Source: JAOXRU01 sp965247735 (GTDB lineage: Bacteria > Bacteroidota > Bacteroidia > Flavobacteriales > Flavobacteriaceae). Taken from it: a stretch of DNA of 64,000 nt. Positions 46,894 to 55,445 of this stretch are shown one piece after another; within the stretch, counting starts at the first letter, position 1, and the number at the start of each line of letters is the position of its first letter. A program made the translations under genes and the position numbers. The DNA is taken from assembly GCA_965247735.1 (NCBI GenBank), contig CBDFHN010000002.1:1922001-1986000 (forward strand). The letters run 5' to 3'. The notes beneath the pieces were generated by a model. The model made no database searches, had not been told where the DNA came from, and saw nothing but the letters and a program-made list of their open reading frames with translations.

Positions 46894-47895
46894 ATGAAAT
46901 CACTACAAATAAAAGGATACGGAGACATTGAAACTAATTTAGCCTTCAATGAAATAGAAAAACCAATAATTACTGATAATCAAGTGCTTATAGAAGTACA
47001 TGCTGCTGGTGTTAACCCTATTGATTATAAAATCATTAATGGAGCTTTAAAGAAAATAAGCAAATTAACATTTCCTGCCGCTATTGGCTTTGATGTTTCA
47101 GGAATTGTTCGAGAAAAAGGATCTAATGTAAGACACTTAAAGATTGGAGATGAAGTTTATTCCAGAGTTCCTAGAGAGTCTCCTGGCACATTTGCAGAAT
47201 ACATTGCGGTGGATGCCAATGTTGTTAGTCATAAACCATCCAACTTAGATTTCGCTGATTCATCTAGCTTACCTTTGGTTGGACTCGCTACAGTTCAGTC
47301 TTTTCACAAAGCTAATTTAAAACCTGGTGACAAGGTACTAATTCATGCTGGATCTGGAGGTATAGGAACTTTTGCTATTCAATATGCTAAAAGTAAAGGG
47401 GCGTATGTTTATACAACAACCAGTACTAAAAACGTTTCTTGGGTTAAAGAATTGGGTGCAGATAGGGTTATTGATTATAAAACAGAAAACTATCTAGATA
47501 TTGTAAAGGACATTGATATTGTTTATGACACCTTAGGCGGAAACTATACTTTGGAAGCATTTGACGTAATAAAAAAAGGAGGAAAAGTGGTAAGTCTTAT
47601 TGGAGAAGTAGATAAAGAAACGGCAAAAGAATTAAAACTTAATGGAATTATTCGTCTGGTATTATCTTTGAAAAGAATAAAAATAACGAAGAAAATCAAA
47701 CACAAATCAGCCTTTTACAAGCTTATTTTGATGCAACCAAATGGAAACCAATTAACTGAAATAAGAAAACTTGTAGAATCAAATTTGATTAAACCTGTAA
47801 TAGACAGGACATTTACATTCTCAGAGTCAATTGACGCCTTACTTTACCAAAAATCTGGGCGCGCAAAAGGAAAAATAATTATTAAGATGAAATAA
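46894..47895 (+). CDS. NAD(P)-dependent quinone-oxidoreductase-like enzyme (MDR family)
   Basis: 333 residues of the medium-chain dehydrogenase/reductase superfamily. The N-terminal GroES-like domain has VLIEVHAAGVNPIDYK and GFDVSGIV; the Rossmann domain has VLIHAGSGGIGTFAIQYAKSKGA near residue 150-170. No catalytic zinc Cys/His set is seen, which fits the zinc-free quinone reductase branch. It follows an AraC regulator. Substrate is unknown. Confidence 0.88.
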   Translation: MKSLQIKGYGDIETNLAFNEIEKPIITDNQVLIEVHAAGVNPIDYKIINGALKKISKLTFPAAIGFDVSGIVREKGSNVRHLKIGDEVYSRVPRESPGTFAEYIAVDANVVSHKPSNLDFADSSSLPLVGLATVQSFHKANLKPGDKVLIHAGSGGIGTFAIQYAKSKGAYVYTTTSTKNVSWVKELGADRVIDYKTENYLDIVKDIDIVYDTLGGNYTLEAFDVIKKGGKVVSLIGEVDKETAKELKLNGIIRLVLSLKRIKITKKIKHKSAFYKLILMQPNGNQLTEIRKLVESNLIKPVIDRTFTFSESIDALLYQKSGRAKGKIIIKMK

Positions 47896-48578
47896 CTTTG
47901 CTTATACCGAAACATTTGTGTGATATTATAGGAAATAAACCCGTACAGACCCCACAATATACTATTCAGAAGGATATTTTTTTTTGGGGGGGGTAAGAAC
48001 GGGTAATATATTGTTACCGTACTGTATATTGCCTCTAAGAAAGGACTTATTTGTTCTAATATAGCGACTTTTACAACTACTTAGCCAACGGTATATTGGT
48101 CGTAAAAAAGAAGTAACATACAGTAAGCAAAGGGATTATATACCGTTTAGCAACGGATTATAACTCGTACAACTACGACATATTGGTAGTAACTAAGCAC
48201 CAATAACTTCTACCTATAGAACTTATATATGGTATAGCAACGCCTTATAAGTACTTAGGCAATGGTATATAACCCGCAGAAATAAAGAATTTATGAGCAA
48301 ACAGCGGGTTATGTATCGTTTAGCAAGTAATTATTAGTATTCAACCAAGTACATATTACCCGTTAAATTGAAGAAAAAAGTCCTTCGGAAATAGCAATAT
48401 CCCGTTGTACAAGAGGTTTATGGGCTTTAGGAAAACTTAGAAGCTGTGGAAATATAAATCCTGTTATCTCCTTATTCATTAATAGTTATGGGACAAAAAA
48501 TGATTAAGTTTGATAGATAGTTAGCTGAACGTAATTGTATTTTCAGGTATTAGTTAGCAACAATTAACGAAAAATAAA
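47896..48578. other. 683-bp gene-free tract with degenerate repeats
   Basis: No coding frame. It holds T9 followed by G8 (47977-47993) and recurring words such as TAGCAACGG, GGTATAT, TATAACCCG and AGCGGGTTAT at 48.08, 48.15, 48.24, 48.26 and 48.32 kb, in both orientations. It precedes two accessory-looking genes. Confidence 0.5.
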
Positions 48579-49310
48579 ATGGCGAAATTTTTAAATACCA
48601 CAGGTGTTTCATATCACTTAGAAGAACTCATAAAAAACACAAAGGACAGATTGATTTTAATAAGTCCGTATCTACAATTTCACAAAAGAGTCAAAGACCA
48701 TTTAGAAAATTTAAATATCCAGAAACGAGATATCCGAATTATCTATCGAGATAACAAACTTCAAGTAGCAGAAAGTAACTGGCTTGAAAGTCAAATTGGA
48801 ATCAGAACAAGTCTTTGTAATTCACTTCACGCTAAATGTTACTTAAACGAAAATGAGGCGATAGTAACATCTATGAATTTATATTCATTTTCTCAGCAAA
48901 ATAATGACGAAATGGGAATTCATGTTACAAAAGAAAAAGACCCAGATTTATATAGTGATATTTACCAAGAAGTTCAAAGACTTCTAACAATTAGCGAGGA
49001 AATTAGAATCTCTGTAAAAAAAGTTGATAAAGAAATTGAAATACAATCTGAAAAAACAGTTTCAGAAATTGTTAAAACAAAAGGCAATTCAAAATCGAAA
49101 CTTTTAAGAACAAAAGAATTATCCGAGATAACAGGATTGAGTAGTAGAAAAGTTAATAACTGGTTTGTAAATAAAAAATTGATGTACAAGAAAGATGATG
49201 ATTGGATAACGACAAAAAAAGGAAAAGAAATAGGGGGAATTGAAAAAAGTAATCAATATGGAAAATTCATTGTTTGGCCAGAAGATGTAGCTAAACATAT
49301 AACTGAATAA
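48579..49310 (+). CDS. Phospholipase-D-fold protein with C-terminal DNA-binding-like domain
   Basis: 243 residues. The first 150 form one half of a PLD-type fold with a single HxK site (LHAKCYLNENEAIVTSMNL...NNDEMG, with His and Lys near residues 87-89 and the Asn/Glu group after it), as in PLD nucleases and PLD-like repair or restriction proteins that dimerise. After a charged linker (about 150-175) comes LLRTKELSEITGLSSRKVNNWFVNKKLM, a helix-turn-helix-like unit. It could be a nuclease guided to DNA by its own C-terminus; substrate is unknown. It precedes an ADP-ribosylglycohydrolase by 60 bases in a region that looks accessory. Confidence 0.75.
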   Translation: MAKFLNTTGVSYHLEELIKNTKDRLILISPYLQFHKRVKDHLENLNIQKRDIRIIYRDNKLQVAESNWLESQIGIRTSLCNSLHAKCYLNENEAIVTSMNLYSFSQQNNDEMGIHVTKEKDPDLYSDIYQEVQRLLTISEEIRISVKKVDKEIEIQSEKTVSEIVKTKGNSKSKLLRTKELSEITGLSSRKVNNWFVNKKLMYKKDDDWITTKKGKEIGGIEKSNQYGKFIVWPEDVAKHITE

Positions 49311-49370
49311 AAACTATTGTTACTGTAGCCACATGTAACATAAACGTGGTATTGACTAAATATAAAAATT

Positions 49371-50378
49371 ATGAGTATTAACAATCTACTAATAGGACTA
49401 GCAATAGGTGATGCTTTTGGAGCGGGAATTGAATTTCAAGATAGAGATTGGATAAAAAATAACATTGATTTTTCTAAATTCATCAATGTAAGGCACAAAA
49501 TAAGAGTTCCAAAAGAAAAACTTCCTGTGTTTACCAAAAACTACAACGCATGGGATTATACCGATGATACCGAAATGACTATTGGAATGATAAACGCCTT
49601 AGTTTCTAAAAAAACATTTTCAGTAGACCTATTGGTAAAAGAATGGAAAAAAGAGTATGATTTAGGAATACTCCAGAAAGGGCATGGACGAAATGGGCAT
49701 GGCTCTATGAGTTGGTATTATTCTGGAGAAAAAACAATTGAAGAAGTAAGAGAATTTCAAAAATACAGGAAAAACCCTGGAAATGCACCAGCAATGAGAG
49801 CTGTTCCTCTTGGATTAATTGATGAAAAATTAATCAATTCGTATGCTGAAATAAATGCTAATGCTACTCACCCAAATCTAATTGCTGTAATCTCTAGCCA
49901 ATGTATTGCTAGAGCATCCGAGTACATTATTGTAAAAAAAGGCAATCCAAAAGACATAATTCAATATTGTATGGATACAGTTGAATTGAATAACGAATAC
50001 AAACACTACTTCAACAAAGTAGAAAAGCTACCCGATTACAAAGACTTGTCTGATGACCATTTTGTAACACTTTGCGGGAAACAACCCATAGAAAAACCTT
50101 ATTTCTTAGCAGGCATAAAAGGACTTCCATCAGATTCTAAATTTACAACCGGAAGTGTACTTTATATTCTTAAGAATGCAGTAAACGCATTTGATGCATT
50201 AAAAAAAGCTATATACTTAGGAGGTGACGTAGATTCTGTAGCCTCAATAACAACTGGAATTACTGCTGCAAAACACGGAATTGACAGTTTACCCAATTTT
50301 ATGATTGAAAACGTAGAAGGCAAAAATTATTTAAATAAAATTGCTTCTAAATTTGAAAACTATATTAATAGCAAATAG
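49371..50378 (+). CDS. ADP-ribosylglycohydrolase (DraG-type)
   Basis: 335 residues of the all-helical ADP-ribosylglycohydrolase family, which removes ADP-ribose from proteins, nucleic acids or small molecules with two Mg ions. The N-terminal GLAIGDAFGAGIEF and YTDDTEMT motifs give one set of metal ligands, and YLGGDVDSVASITTGITAA gives the other. GMINALV and AMRAVPLGL are also typical. It lies 60 bases after the PLD-fold gene in the same direction, and convergent with lipB. Whether it acts with the PLD protein is open; no ADP-ribosyltransferase is seen in the window. Confidence 0.86.
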   Translation: MSINNLLIGLAIGDAFGAGIEFQDRDWIKNNIDFSKFINVRHKIRVPKEKLPVFTKNYNAWDYTDDTEMTIGMINALVSKKTFSVDLLVKEWKKEYDLGILQKGHGRNGHGSMSWYYSGEKTIEEVREFQKYRKNPGNAPAMRAVPLGLIDEKLINSYAEINANATHPNLIAVISSQCIARASEYIIVKKGNPKDIIQYCMDTVELNNEYKHYFNKVEKLPDYKDLSDDHFVTLCGKQPIEKPYFLAGIKGLPSDSKFTTGSVLYILKNAVNAFDALKKAIYLGGDVDSVASITTGITAAKHGIDSLPNFMIENVEGKNYLNKIASKFENYINSK

Positions 50379-50391
50379 CTACTACACCTTA

Positions 50392-51093
50392 CTACCCCAA
50401 AACCTCTGCCTCAAAAAGTACCCCAAAATGTTTTAACAACTTTTCTTTTACTTCAGTTTCATCCACTTTAACTTGTCCTAGCTCTACATTAAGTGAGGTT
50501 ACTGCCTTACCTTTTATACCGCAAGGGATAATATTATCGAAATATCCCAAATCTGCATTCACATTTAATGCAAAGCCGTGCATGGTTACCCATCTGGAAG
50601 CACGTACACCCAATGCACATATTTTTCTTGCAAATGGTGTATCTACATCTAGCCATACTCCAGTTTCGCCTTTAGAACGTGTTGCTTTAATATCGTATTC
50701 TGCTAGGGTTAAAATCACCATTTCTTCCAATAGCCTAAGGTACTTATGAATATCGGTAAAGAAATTATCAAGGTCTAAAATTGGGTAGCCTACAATTTGC
50801 CCAGGGCCATGGTAGGTAATATCTCCTCCTCTATTGATCTTATAAAATGTTGCGTTTTTTTCTTTTAGTTGCTCCTCATTTAATAAGAGATTAGAAAAAT
50901 CTCCACTTTTCCCTAAAGTATAGACATGCGGATGACTTACAAATAAAAAGTGATTAGGAGTTACCAACGACAACTCTTCTCTACGATTCCTGATTTTTAT
51001 AGCGATAACCTCTTTAAACAAAGCTTCTTGATAATCCCAAGCCTCTTGATAGTCTTTAACTCCTAAATCTTGTAGCGCAATCTTTTTATTCAT
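50392..51093 (-). CDS. lipB: Octanoyl-[acyl-carrier-protein]:protein octanoyltransferase
   Basis: 233 residues from ATG 51093. It moves octanoyl groups from acyl carrier protein to lipoyl domains. The motifs HPHVYTLGKSGD, RGGDITYHGPGQIVGYPILDL, GVWLD, KICALGVRASRWVTMHGFALNVN (Lys and the family pattern) and IPCGIKGKAVTSL are all LipB-specific. The frame stays open to an ATG at 51147, but those 18 extra codons are leader-repeat sequence; MNKKIALQDLG is the usual beginning, so I use 51093. The leader (51094-51431) has tandem repeats with mini-ORFs. Confidence 0.92.
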   Translation of the reverse strand: MNKKIALQDLGVKDYQEAWDYQEALFKEVIAIKIRNRREELSLVTPNHFLFVSHPHVYTLGKSGDFSNLLLNEEQLKEKNATFYKINRGGDITYHGPGQIVGYPILDLDNFFTDIHKYLRLLEEMVILTLAEYDIKATRSKGETGVWLDVDTPFARKICALGVRASRWVTMHGFALNVNADLGYFDNIIPCGIKGKAVTSLNVELGQVKVDETEVKEKLLKHFGVLFEAEVLG

Positions 51094-51325
51094 GTGTCTA
51101 TATCTGTTTTTTATTAAATCTGTCACATGTTGTTCGCTATTAATCATTACTCACAATATTTTTATTGTTTTTCAATGGAGTTCATGAACCTTCGGTTTTC
51201 CTTGGGTGATAAACTCTTTAGCATGCTCGTTTCATGTGTTTATATTTATTGTTTTTTAACCGTCACATGTTGTTCGCTATTAATCATCTCCTTGGGTGAT
51301 AAACTTTTTAACATGCTCGTTTCAT
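51094..51325 (-). repeat. Tandem leader repeats before lipB
   Basis: Two units start ATG AAA CGA GCA TG(T/C) TAA (51308-51325 and 51218-51235, both MKRAC). ATG spacings are 90 bases (51325 to 51235) and 142 bases (51235 to lipB 51093); the longer unit has an insert with a GGTTCATGAACC palindrome (51180-51191). Each unit contains ATTAATAGCGAACAACATGT and ends in an A-rich stretch just before the next ATG. Confidence 0.85.
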
Positions 51326-51329
51326 GTGT

Positions 51330-51419
51330 CTATATCTGTTTTTTATTAAATCGGTCACATGGTACATCCTCATTAGTCATCTCCTTAGATGTAGGTGCCT
51401 TTGTAAATAGATGTTTCAT
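51330..51419 (-). CDS. Possible 29-residue leader peptide before lipB
   Basis: ATG 51419 to TAG 51330, peptide starting MKHLFTKAPTSKEMTNEDV. It ends 4 bases before the first MKRAC mini-ORF. A -7 box (TATCTTTG, 51424-51431) lies only 4 bases upstream, so the transcript would begin at or near this ATG. Translation is unproven. Confidence 0.35.
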   Translation of the reverse strand: MKHLFTKAPTSKEMTNEDVPCDRFNKKQI

Positions 51420-51423
51420 GTCA

Positions 51424-51431
51424 CAAAGATA
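51424..51431 (-). promoter_or_regulatory. -7 box of the lipB leader
   Basis: TATCTTTG on the minus strand, exact TAnnTTTG. It places the start of the transcript near 51419, so lipB would have a leader of about 325 bases holding three short ORFs. Confidence 0.5.
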
Positions 51432-51524
51432 TAGGAATCTCTGTAATTATAATTTAAAATAGCTGATATAAATCATTTGTATTTCAATAAAAACACAAAT
51501 GGTCTATTTTAAAACTTAAACCTA

Positions 51525-51683
51525 TTATCGGTTAGGATTGTTTAATATTATTAGGGCAGCAATAACGCCTGGAATCCAGCCACAAATCCATAAAATAAAG
51601 ACGATAACAATAGATCCACAGCCTTTATCTAATACTGCTAATGGGGGACATAAAATTGAAAGTAAAACTCTCCAAATACTCAT
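51525..51683 (-). CDS. YqaE/Pmp3-family small membrane protein
   Basis: 52 residues, too short for many gene callers. The sequence begins MSIWRVLLSILCPPLAVLDKGC and continues with a second helix (IVIVFILWICGWIPGVIAAL), the PF01679-type pattern of two helices with CPPLAV and GWIPG. Members are plasma-membrane proteins linked to ion or cold stress. It is on the minus strand between the lipB leader and lysS. No TAnnTTTG box was found directly upstream. Confidence 0.9.
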   Translation of the reverse strand: MSIWRVLLSILCPPLAVLDKGCGSIVIVFILWICGWIPGVIAALIILNNPNR

Positions 51684-51785
51684 ATTTTTGATTTTTTGAT
51701 TGATGATTACCTATAGGTCGAAGATATCACTAAAATGTTACACAAAGTGTTTCTAAAAACAATATGTGTATTCCTTGTTTAAAAA

Positions 51786-51816
51786 TTGACACATTGCACT
51801 AGAGTTCCTATATTTG
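51786..51816 (+). promoter_or_regulatory. Promoter of lysS
   Basis: TTG (51786-51788), 20-base spacer, TATATTTG (51809-51816), 19 bases before the ATG. Confidence 0.78.
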
Positions 51817-51835
51817 CCCTTTTAAATGTAGAAAA

Positions 51836-53536
51836 ATGCAATTATCAGAACAAGAAGTCGTAAGACGCGAAAAACTTAACAAGTTACGTGAGTTAGGGAT
51901 CAACCCTTATCCAGCAAACCTTTATCCTATTGATAGCAATTCAAAACAGATAAAAGAAGACTATGTTGAGCGTAAACAGGTTGTAATTGCAGGAAGATTA
52001 ATGTCTAGAAAAATTCAAGGAAAAGCTTCTTTTGCTGAATTACAAGATAGTGAAGGTAGAATACAAGTCTATTTTAATAGAGACGAAATTTGTACTGGAG
52101 AAGACAAGTCTTTATATAATGATGTATTTAAAAAACTACTAGATTACGGAGATTTTATTGGTATTGAAGGCGAATTATTTACCACTCAGGTAGGTGAAAA
52201 AACCGTAATGGTAAAAAACTTTTCTCTTTTAAGTAAAGCATTAAGGCCACTACCACTTCCTAAAACGGATAAAGACGGTAAAAAATATGATGAGTTTAAC
52301 GATCCTGAAATGCGTTACAGACAACGTTATGCAGATTTGGCTGTAAACCCACATGTAAAAGAAGTTTTTATAAAAAGAACAAAATTATTTACTGCCATGC
52401 GTAACTTCTTTAATGAAGCTGGCTATATGGAAGTAGAAACACCAATATTGCAAGCCATTCCTGGTGGAGCGGCAGCAAGACCTTTTATTACCCATCATAA
52501 CTCTTTGGACATTCCATTGTATATGAGGATTGCCAACGAATTGTATCTAAAAAGACTTATTGTTGGTGGATTTGATGGTGTATATGAGTTTTCTAAAAAC
52601 TTTAGAAACGAAGGTATGGATAGAACTCATAATCCAGAATTTACAGCAATGGAAATTTATGTAGCCTATAAAGACTACAATTGGATGATGGAATTTACCG
52701 AAAAGCTATTAGAATATTGTGCTATTGCCGTAAACGGAACTTCAAAAGCTACTTTTAATGGTCAGGAAATAGACTTTAAAGCTCCATACAAACGTATTAC
52801 CATGACAGATTCTATTAAAGAATTTACGGGTTACGATATTTATGGCAAATCAGAAGAAGAACTTCGTGAAGCTGCAAAAGGCATGGGCATTGCTGTGGAT
52901 GAAACCATGGGAAAAGGAAAGTTGATTGATGAAATCTTTGGCGAAAAATGCGAAGGAAATTATATACAACCTACCTATATTACCGATTACCCAAAGGAAA
53001 TGAGTCCTTTATGTAAAGAACATAGAGATAATCCTGAGCTTACCGAGCGTTTTGAATTGATGGTTTGTGGTAAAGAAATTGCAAATGCATATTCTGAACT
53101 TAACGATCCTATTGACCAAAGAGAACGTTTTGAAGCGCAGTTAAAACTTGCTGCAAAAGGTGATGATGAAGCAACGGAGTTTATTGATCATGACTTTTTG
53201 CGTGCATTAGAATACGGTATGCCTCCAACATCGGGATTAGGGATTGGAATGGACAGACTTATTATGTTTTTAACAGACAATCCGTCTATACAAGAAGTAT
53301 TGTTCTTTCCACAGATGAAGCCTGAGCAAAGAATGGACCTTGGTGTTGAATTATCTGATGATGCTAAAAACGTATTGACCTTATTACAAAAAGCAGAAAA
53401 ACTACCTTTGGATGATTTAAAAGGCAGAGCAGCACTTTCTAATAAAAAGTGGGATAAGGCTATTAAGGAATTAACAAAAAATAAATTGGCTAAGGTTATA
53501 AAAACTGATAGTGAGTTACTGGTAGAAGTAGCTTAG
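51836..53536 (+). CDS. lysS: Lysyl-tRNA synthetase, class II
   Basis: 566 residues. An OB-fold anticodon-binding domain (about 50-150) is followed by the class II catalytic core with motif 1 (FFNEAGYMEVETPILQ), motif 2 (FRNEGMDRTHNPEFTAMEIY) and motif 3 (GLGIGMDRLIMFLTD). It charges tRNA-Lys in the cytoplasm. Beyond the usual end (VLFFPQMKPEQ) there is a C-terminal extension of about 65 residues (VLTLLQKAEKLPLDDLKGRA...), typical of Bacteroidota LysS. It has its own promoter and terminator. Confidence 0.96.
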   Translation: MQLSEQEVVRREKLNKLRELGINPYPANLYPIDSNSKQIKEDYVERKQVVIAGRLMSRKIQGKASFAELQDSEGRIQVYFNRDEICTGEDKSLYNDVFKKLLDYGDFIGIEGELFTTQVGEKTVMVKNFSLLSKALRPLPLPKTDKDGKKYDEFNDPEMRYRQRYADLAVNPHVKEVFIKRTKLFTAMRNFFNEAGYMEVETPILQAIPGGAAARPFITHHNSLDIPLYMRIANELYLKRLIVGGFDGVYEFSKNFRNEGMDRTHNPEFTAMEIYVAYKDYNWMMEFTEKLLEYCAIAVNGTSKATFNGQEIDFKAPYKRITMTDSIKEFTGYDIYGKSEEELREAAKGMGIAVDETMGKGKLIDEIFGEKCEGNYIQPTYITDYPKEMSPLCKEHRDNPELTERFELMVCGKEIANAYSELNDPIDQRERFEAQLKLAAKGDDEATEFIDHDFLRALEYGMPPTSGLGIGMDRLIMFLTDNPSIQEVLFFPQMKPEQRMDLGVELSDDAKNVLTLLQKAEKLPLDDLKGRAALSNKKWDKAIKELTKNKLAKVIKTDSELLVEVA

Positions 53537-53558
53537 TGCTAATAAAAATTTTAATACT

Positions 53559-53591
53559 AAAAAAGGAATCATTTAATTATGGTTCCTTTTT
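53559..53591. terminator. Bidirectional terminator between lysS and the DUF2652 gene
   Basis: AAAAAGGAATCAT / ATGGTTCCTTTTT stem with A and T runs on either side. It overlaps the stop codon of the minus-strand gene. Confidence 0.75.
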
Positions 53592-54651
53592 CTATCCAGC
53601 TGTGTAAGTTATCTAAATTAACTTCAAAGTTTTTTTCTACTTTCTTCTTAGCCAACAATTTTAATAGTAGGCTTTTTAAAAAATTGCTTGTATCCCAATA
53701 TATTTTCACGGTTAAGCTACACTTCTCCCCTGTTAAATCTTTTATAAAATAAAAAGCAACAAAACCTTTAATTGGTTGGTTTTCTGGACGCTCTCCATAA
53801 ACCAATTCACCAACAGCTCCTTTTGTGGTAATTGTAGTTATATTCAACATTTTACCATTAATTACACAATTATGATTAGTACCTATTCTAGTAACTTCAT
53901 CTTCGTTATATATTATTTCATCAACGCCTACTGCCCAATGATGTCGATATTTATAATTTGCGATTAGCTCAAACAAAACAGCAGCTTTTACTGGAAATTC
54001 TTTTTTGATTGTTACTTGTGGCTTTTTCTCTACATTAACAAATTCCGGAGTTTCAAAAGCAGTAAGTTCTAGCTCTTCTTTATCTATTTTTGAATACTGA
54101 TAAGTAACTTCTTCTCCATCATAACTATCCATTCCTGTTTTAAAATTATACAACCTACTTTTATAGGTAGCTACAAGACCAATAATAGTAGCTAGCTCAT
54201 TACTTATCAATACATAATTATGACTGGGAACAGAATTTTTTAACATTCTATGTACCCTAATCACCGAAATGCCAAACGGCTTGCGTTTTTCTCCTAATTC
54301 TAAAAACTGTAATTCTCCTGCATGAACAATAATTTTTAATTCAAGTTTTGGAGCTGAAGCACAGGCCTTACAAGGACAAATTCTATTTTTTTCTAAAAGT
54401 TTTAAGTGACTATAAAAAGCTGCAAATATTGTTTCCATTTGCGCCAGTATTTTTTCTTGAGAAGGAATACTCCCTTCCTTATAAAAAAACAAAGCATCAC
54501 CTTCTATTTCTGCCAAAGTCAACCCTAAGGTATTAGCATCTATCATTACCTTTAAAAGCTCTGCAATAACATGTTGACTATGTGCCGCTTCTGTAGTTTG
54601 CACAAATTCTGTAAAGCCAGAAATATCTGGAATAAAAAGTAATGACTGCAT
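53569..54651 (-). CDS. DUF2652 protein: cyclase-like N-terminus plus SRPBCC-like C-terminus
   Basis: 360 residues. The N-terminal part (1-180) starts LLFIPDISGFTEFVQ and has EIEGDALFFYKEG and GISVIRVHRML, the layout of class III nucleotide-cyclase folds, although I cannot confirm catalytic residues. The C-terminal part (about 205-350) resembles a START/SRPBCC lipid- or ligand-binding fold (FPVKAAVLFELIANYKYRHHWAVGV). Four Cys lie close together near residue 96-103 (ICPCKACASA). Its role is unknown. Confidence 0.72.
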   Translation of the reverse strand: MQSLLFIPDISGFTEFVQTTEAAHSQHVIAELLKVMIDANTLGLTLAEIEGDALFFYKEGSIPSQEKILAQMETIFAAFYSHLKLLEKNRICPCKACASAPKLELKIIVHAGELQFLELGEKRKPFGISVIRVHRMLKNSVPSHNYVLISNELATIIGLVATYKSRLYNFKTGMDSYDGEEVTYQYSKIDKEELELTAFETPEFVNVEKKPQVTIKKEFPVKAAVLFELIANYKYRHHWAVGVDEIIYNEDEVTRIGTNHNCVINGKMLNITTITTKGAVGELVYGERPENQPIKGFVAFYFIKDLTGEKCSLTVKIYWDTSNFLKSLLLKLLAKKKVEKNFEVNLDNLHSWIEKGTIIK

Positions 54652-54747
54652 TCTTTATCTTTTATTTTTTATCTTGCTTATTTATAAGTCTAACTATACT
54701 ACACTTGCTTACACTTTAATATTATCCCTGTTAAAAAAAATCAATTA

Positions 54748-55326
54748 CTATTCCTCCATTTCTTTGTTTTTCTCTACCAAATCTTTTACAGGAACACCAT
54801 TAACAAGCACATCTGCCAATACTGCTGCTCCTTTTTTAACGTATACCAAAGCATATGTTGTTTTTAAAGTGTCTCTACTTGCTCTTCTGGTTAATACTTC
54901 CGCATCATAAGCCTTTGTTTCTTCCATATAAAAACGATCCAAGGGTAAATTAAAATTTACCACATTATCTGTGCCTACCCAACTTACTTCAACAGAAATA
55001 TAATCATTTTTTCCTTTCAATTCACTTGCACTTAATGTGTCAATTGCGGCATAGCCCAAACTGTCTTTTTTTAAGTACAAATAGACATTTTGATCGCGTT
55101 GTATTGTGGTGTCTTTTGTTTTATAGGTTCTTAAATTATAACTCAAAGTAATGTATTTTCCTCTAAAAGGATCGTTTGGGTCTATAGGCCTGGTCTTAAA
55201 CTTATAGGCAACACCAGTACTTAGCACATCTTCCTGATTCCAAATCATTTGAGCAGGAATTGCCAATTGCACAAGAGCTACTAAGATAAAGGCTCCAAGT
55301 ATGTACGTTTTATATTTCTTTTTCAT
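54748..55326 (-). CDS. GDYXXLXY-type membrane-anchored protein
   Basis: 192 residues with one N-terminal helix (about 6-24), then a soluble domain with FRGKYITLSYNL, the variant of the motif that names the GDYXXLXY family, and NFNLPLDRFYMEE. It follows the DUF2157 gene on the minus strand, a common pairing in Bacteroidota, and the two presumably act together in the membrane. Function is unknown. The 120-bp gap before it is a diverged copy of the leader repeat ending at its ATG. Confidence 0.82.
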   Translation of the reverse strand: MKKKYKTYILGAFILVALVQLAIPAQMIWNQEDVLSTGVAYKFKTRPIDPNDPFRGKYITLSYNLRTYKTKDTTIQRDQNVYLYLKKDSLGYAAIDTLSASELKGKNDYISVEVSWVGTDNVVNFNLPLDRFYMEETKAYDAEVLTRRASRDTLKTTYALVYVKKGAAVLADVLVNGVPVKDLVEKNKEMEE

Positions 55327-55440
55327 CTGTCTATATTTATTGTTTTTTTTATGGCCACATACTGTTCGCTATTCATCATCACTTACAATATTTTTATTAC
55401 TTTCAGTGAGATTTATAAAGCTTCCTTATTTTTAGCATGT
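55327..55440 (-). repeat. Diverged leader repeat before the GDYXXLXY gene
   Basis: Contains ACATGCTAAA, a GTAATAAAAATATTGTAAGTG stretch shared with the long lipB unit, GATGAATAGCGAACAGTATGTGG, and an A-rich AACAATAAATATAGACAG end at the ATG 55326. The mini-ORF start is not preserved. Confidence 0.72.
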
Positions 55441-55445
55441 TTGGT

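Noticed and set aside
51094..51147. An 18-codon N-terminal extension of lipB (MINSEQHVTDLIKNRYRH)
   Set aside because: It is translated leader-repeat sequence; LipB homology begins at MNKKIALQ and the repeat elsewhere ends at the gene's true ATG.
51127..51462. Plus-strand frame of 111 codons across the lipB leader
   Set aside because: It is the antisense of the tandem repeat; its own repetition in the protein only reflects the DNA repeat.
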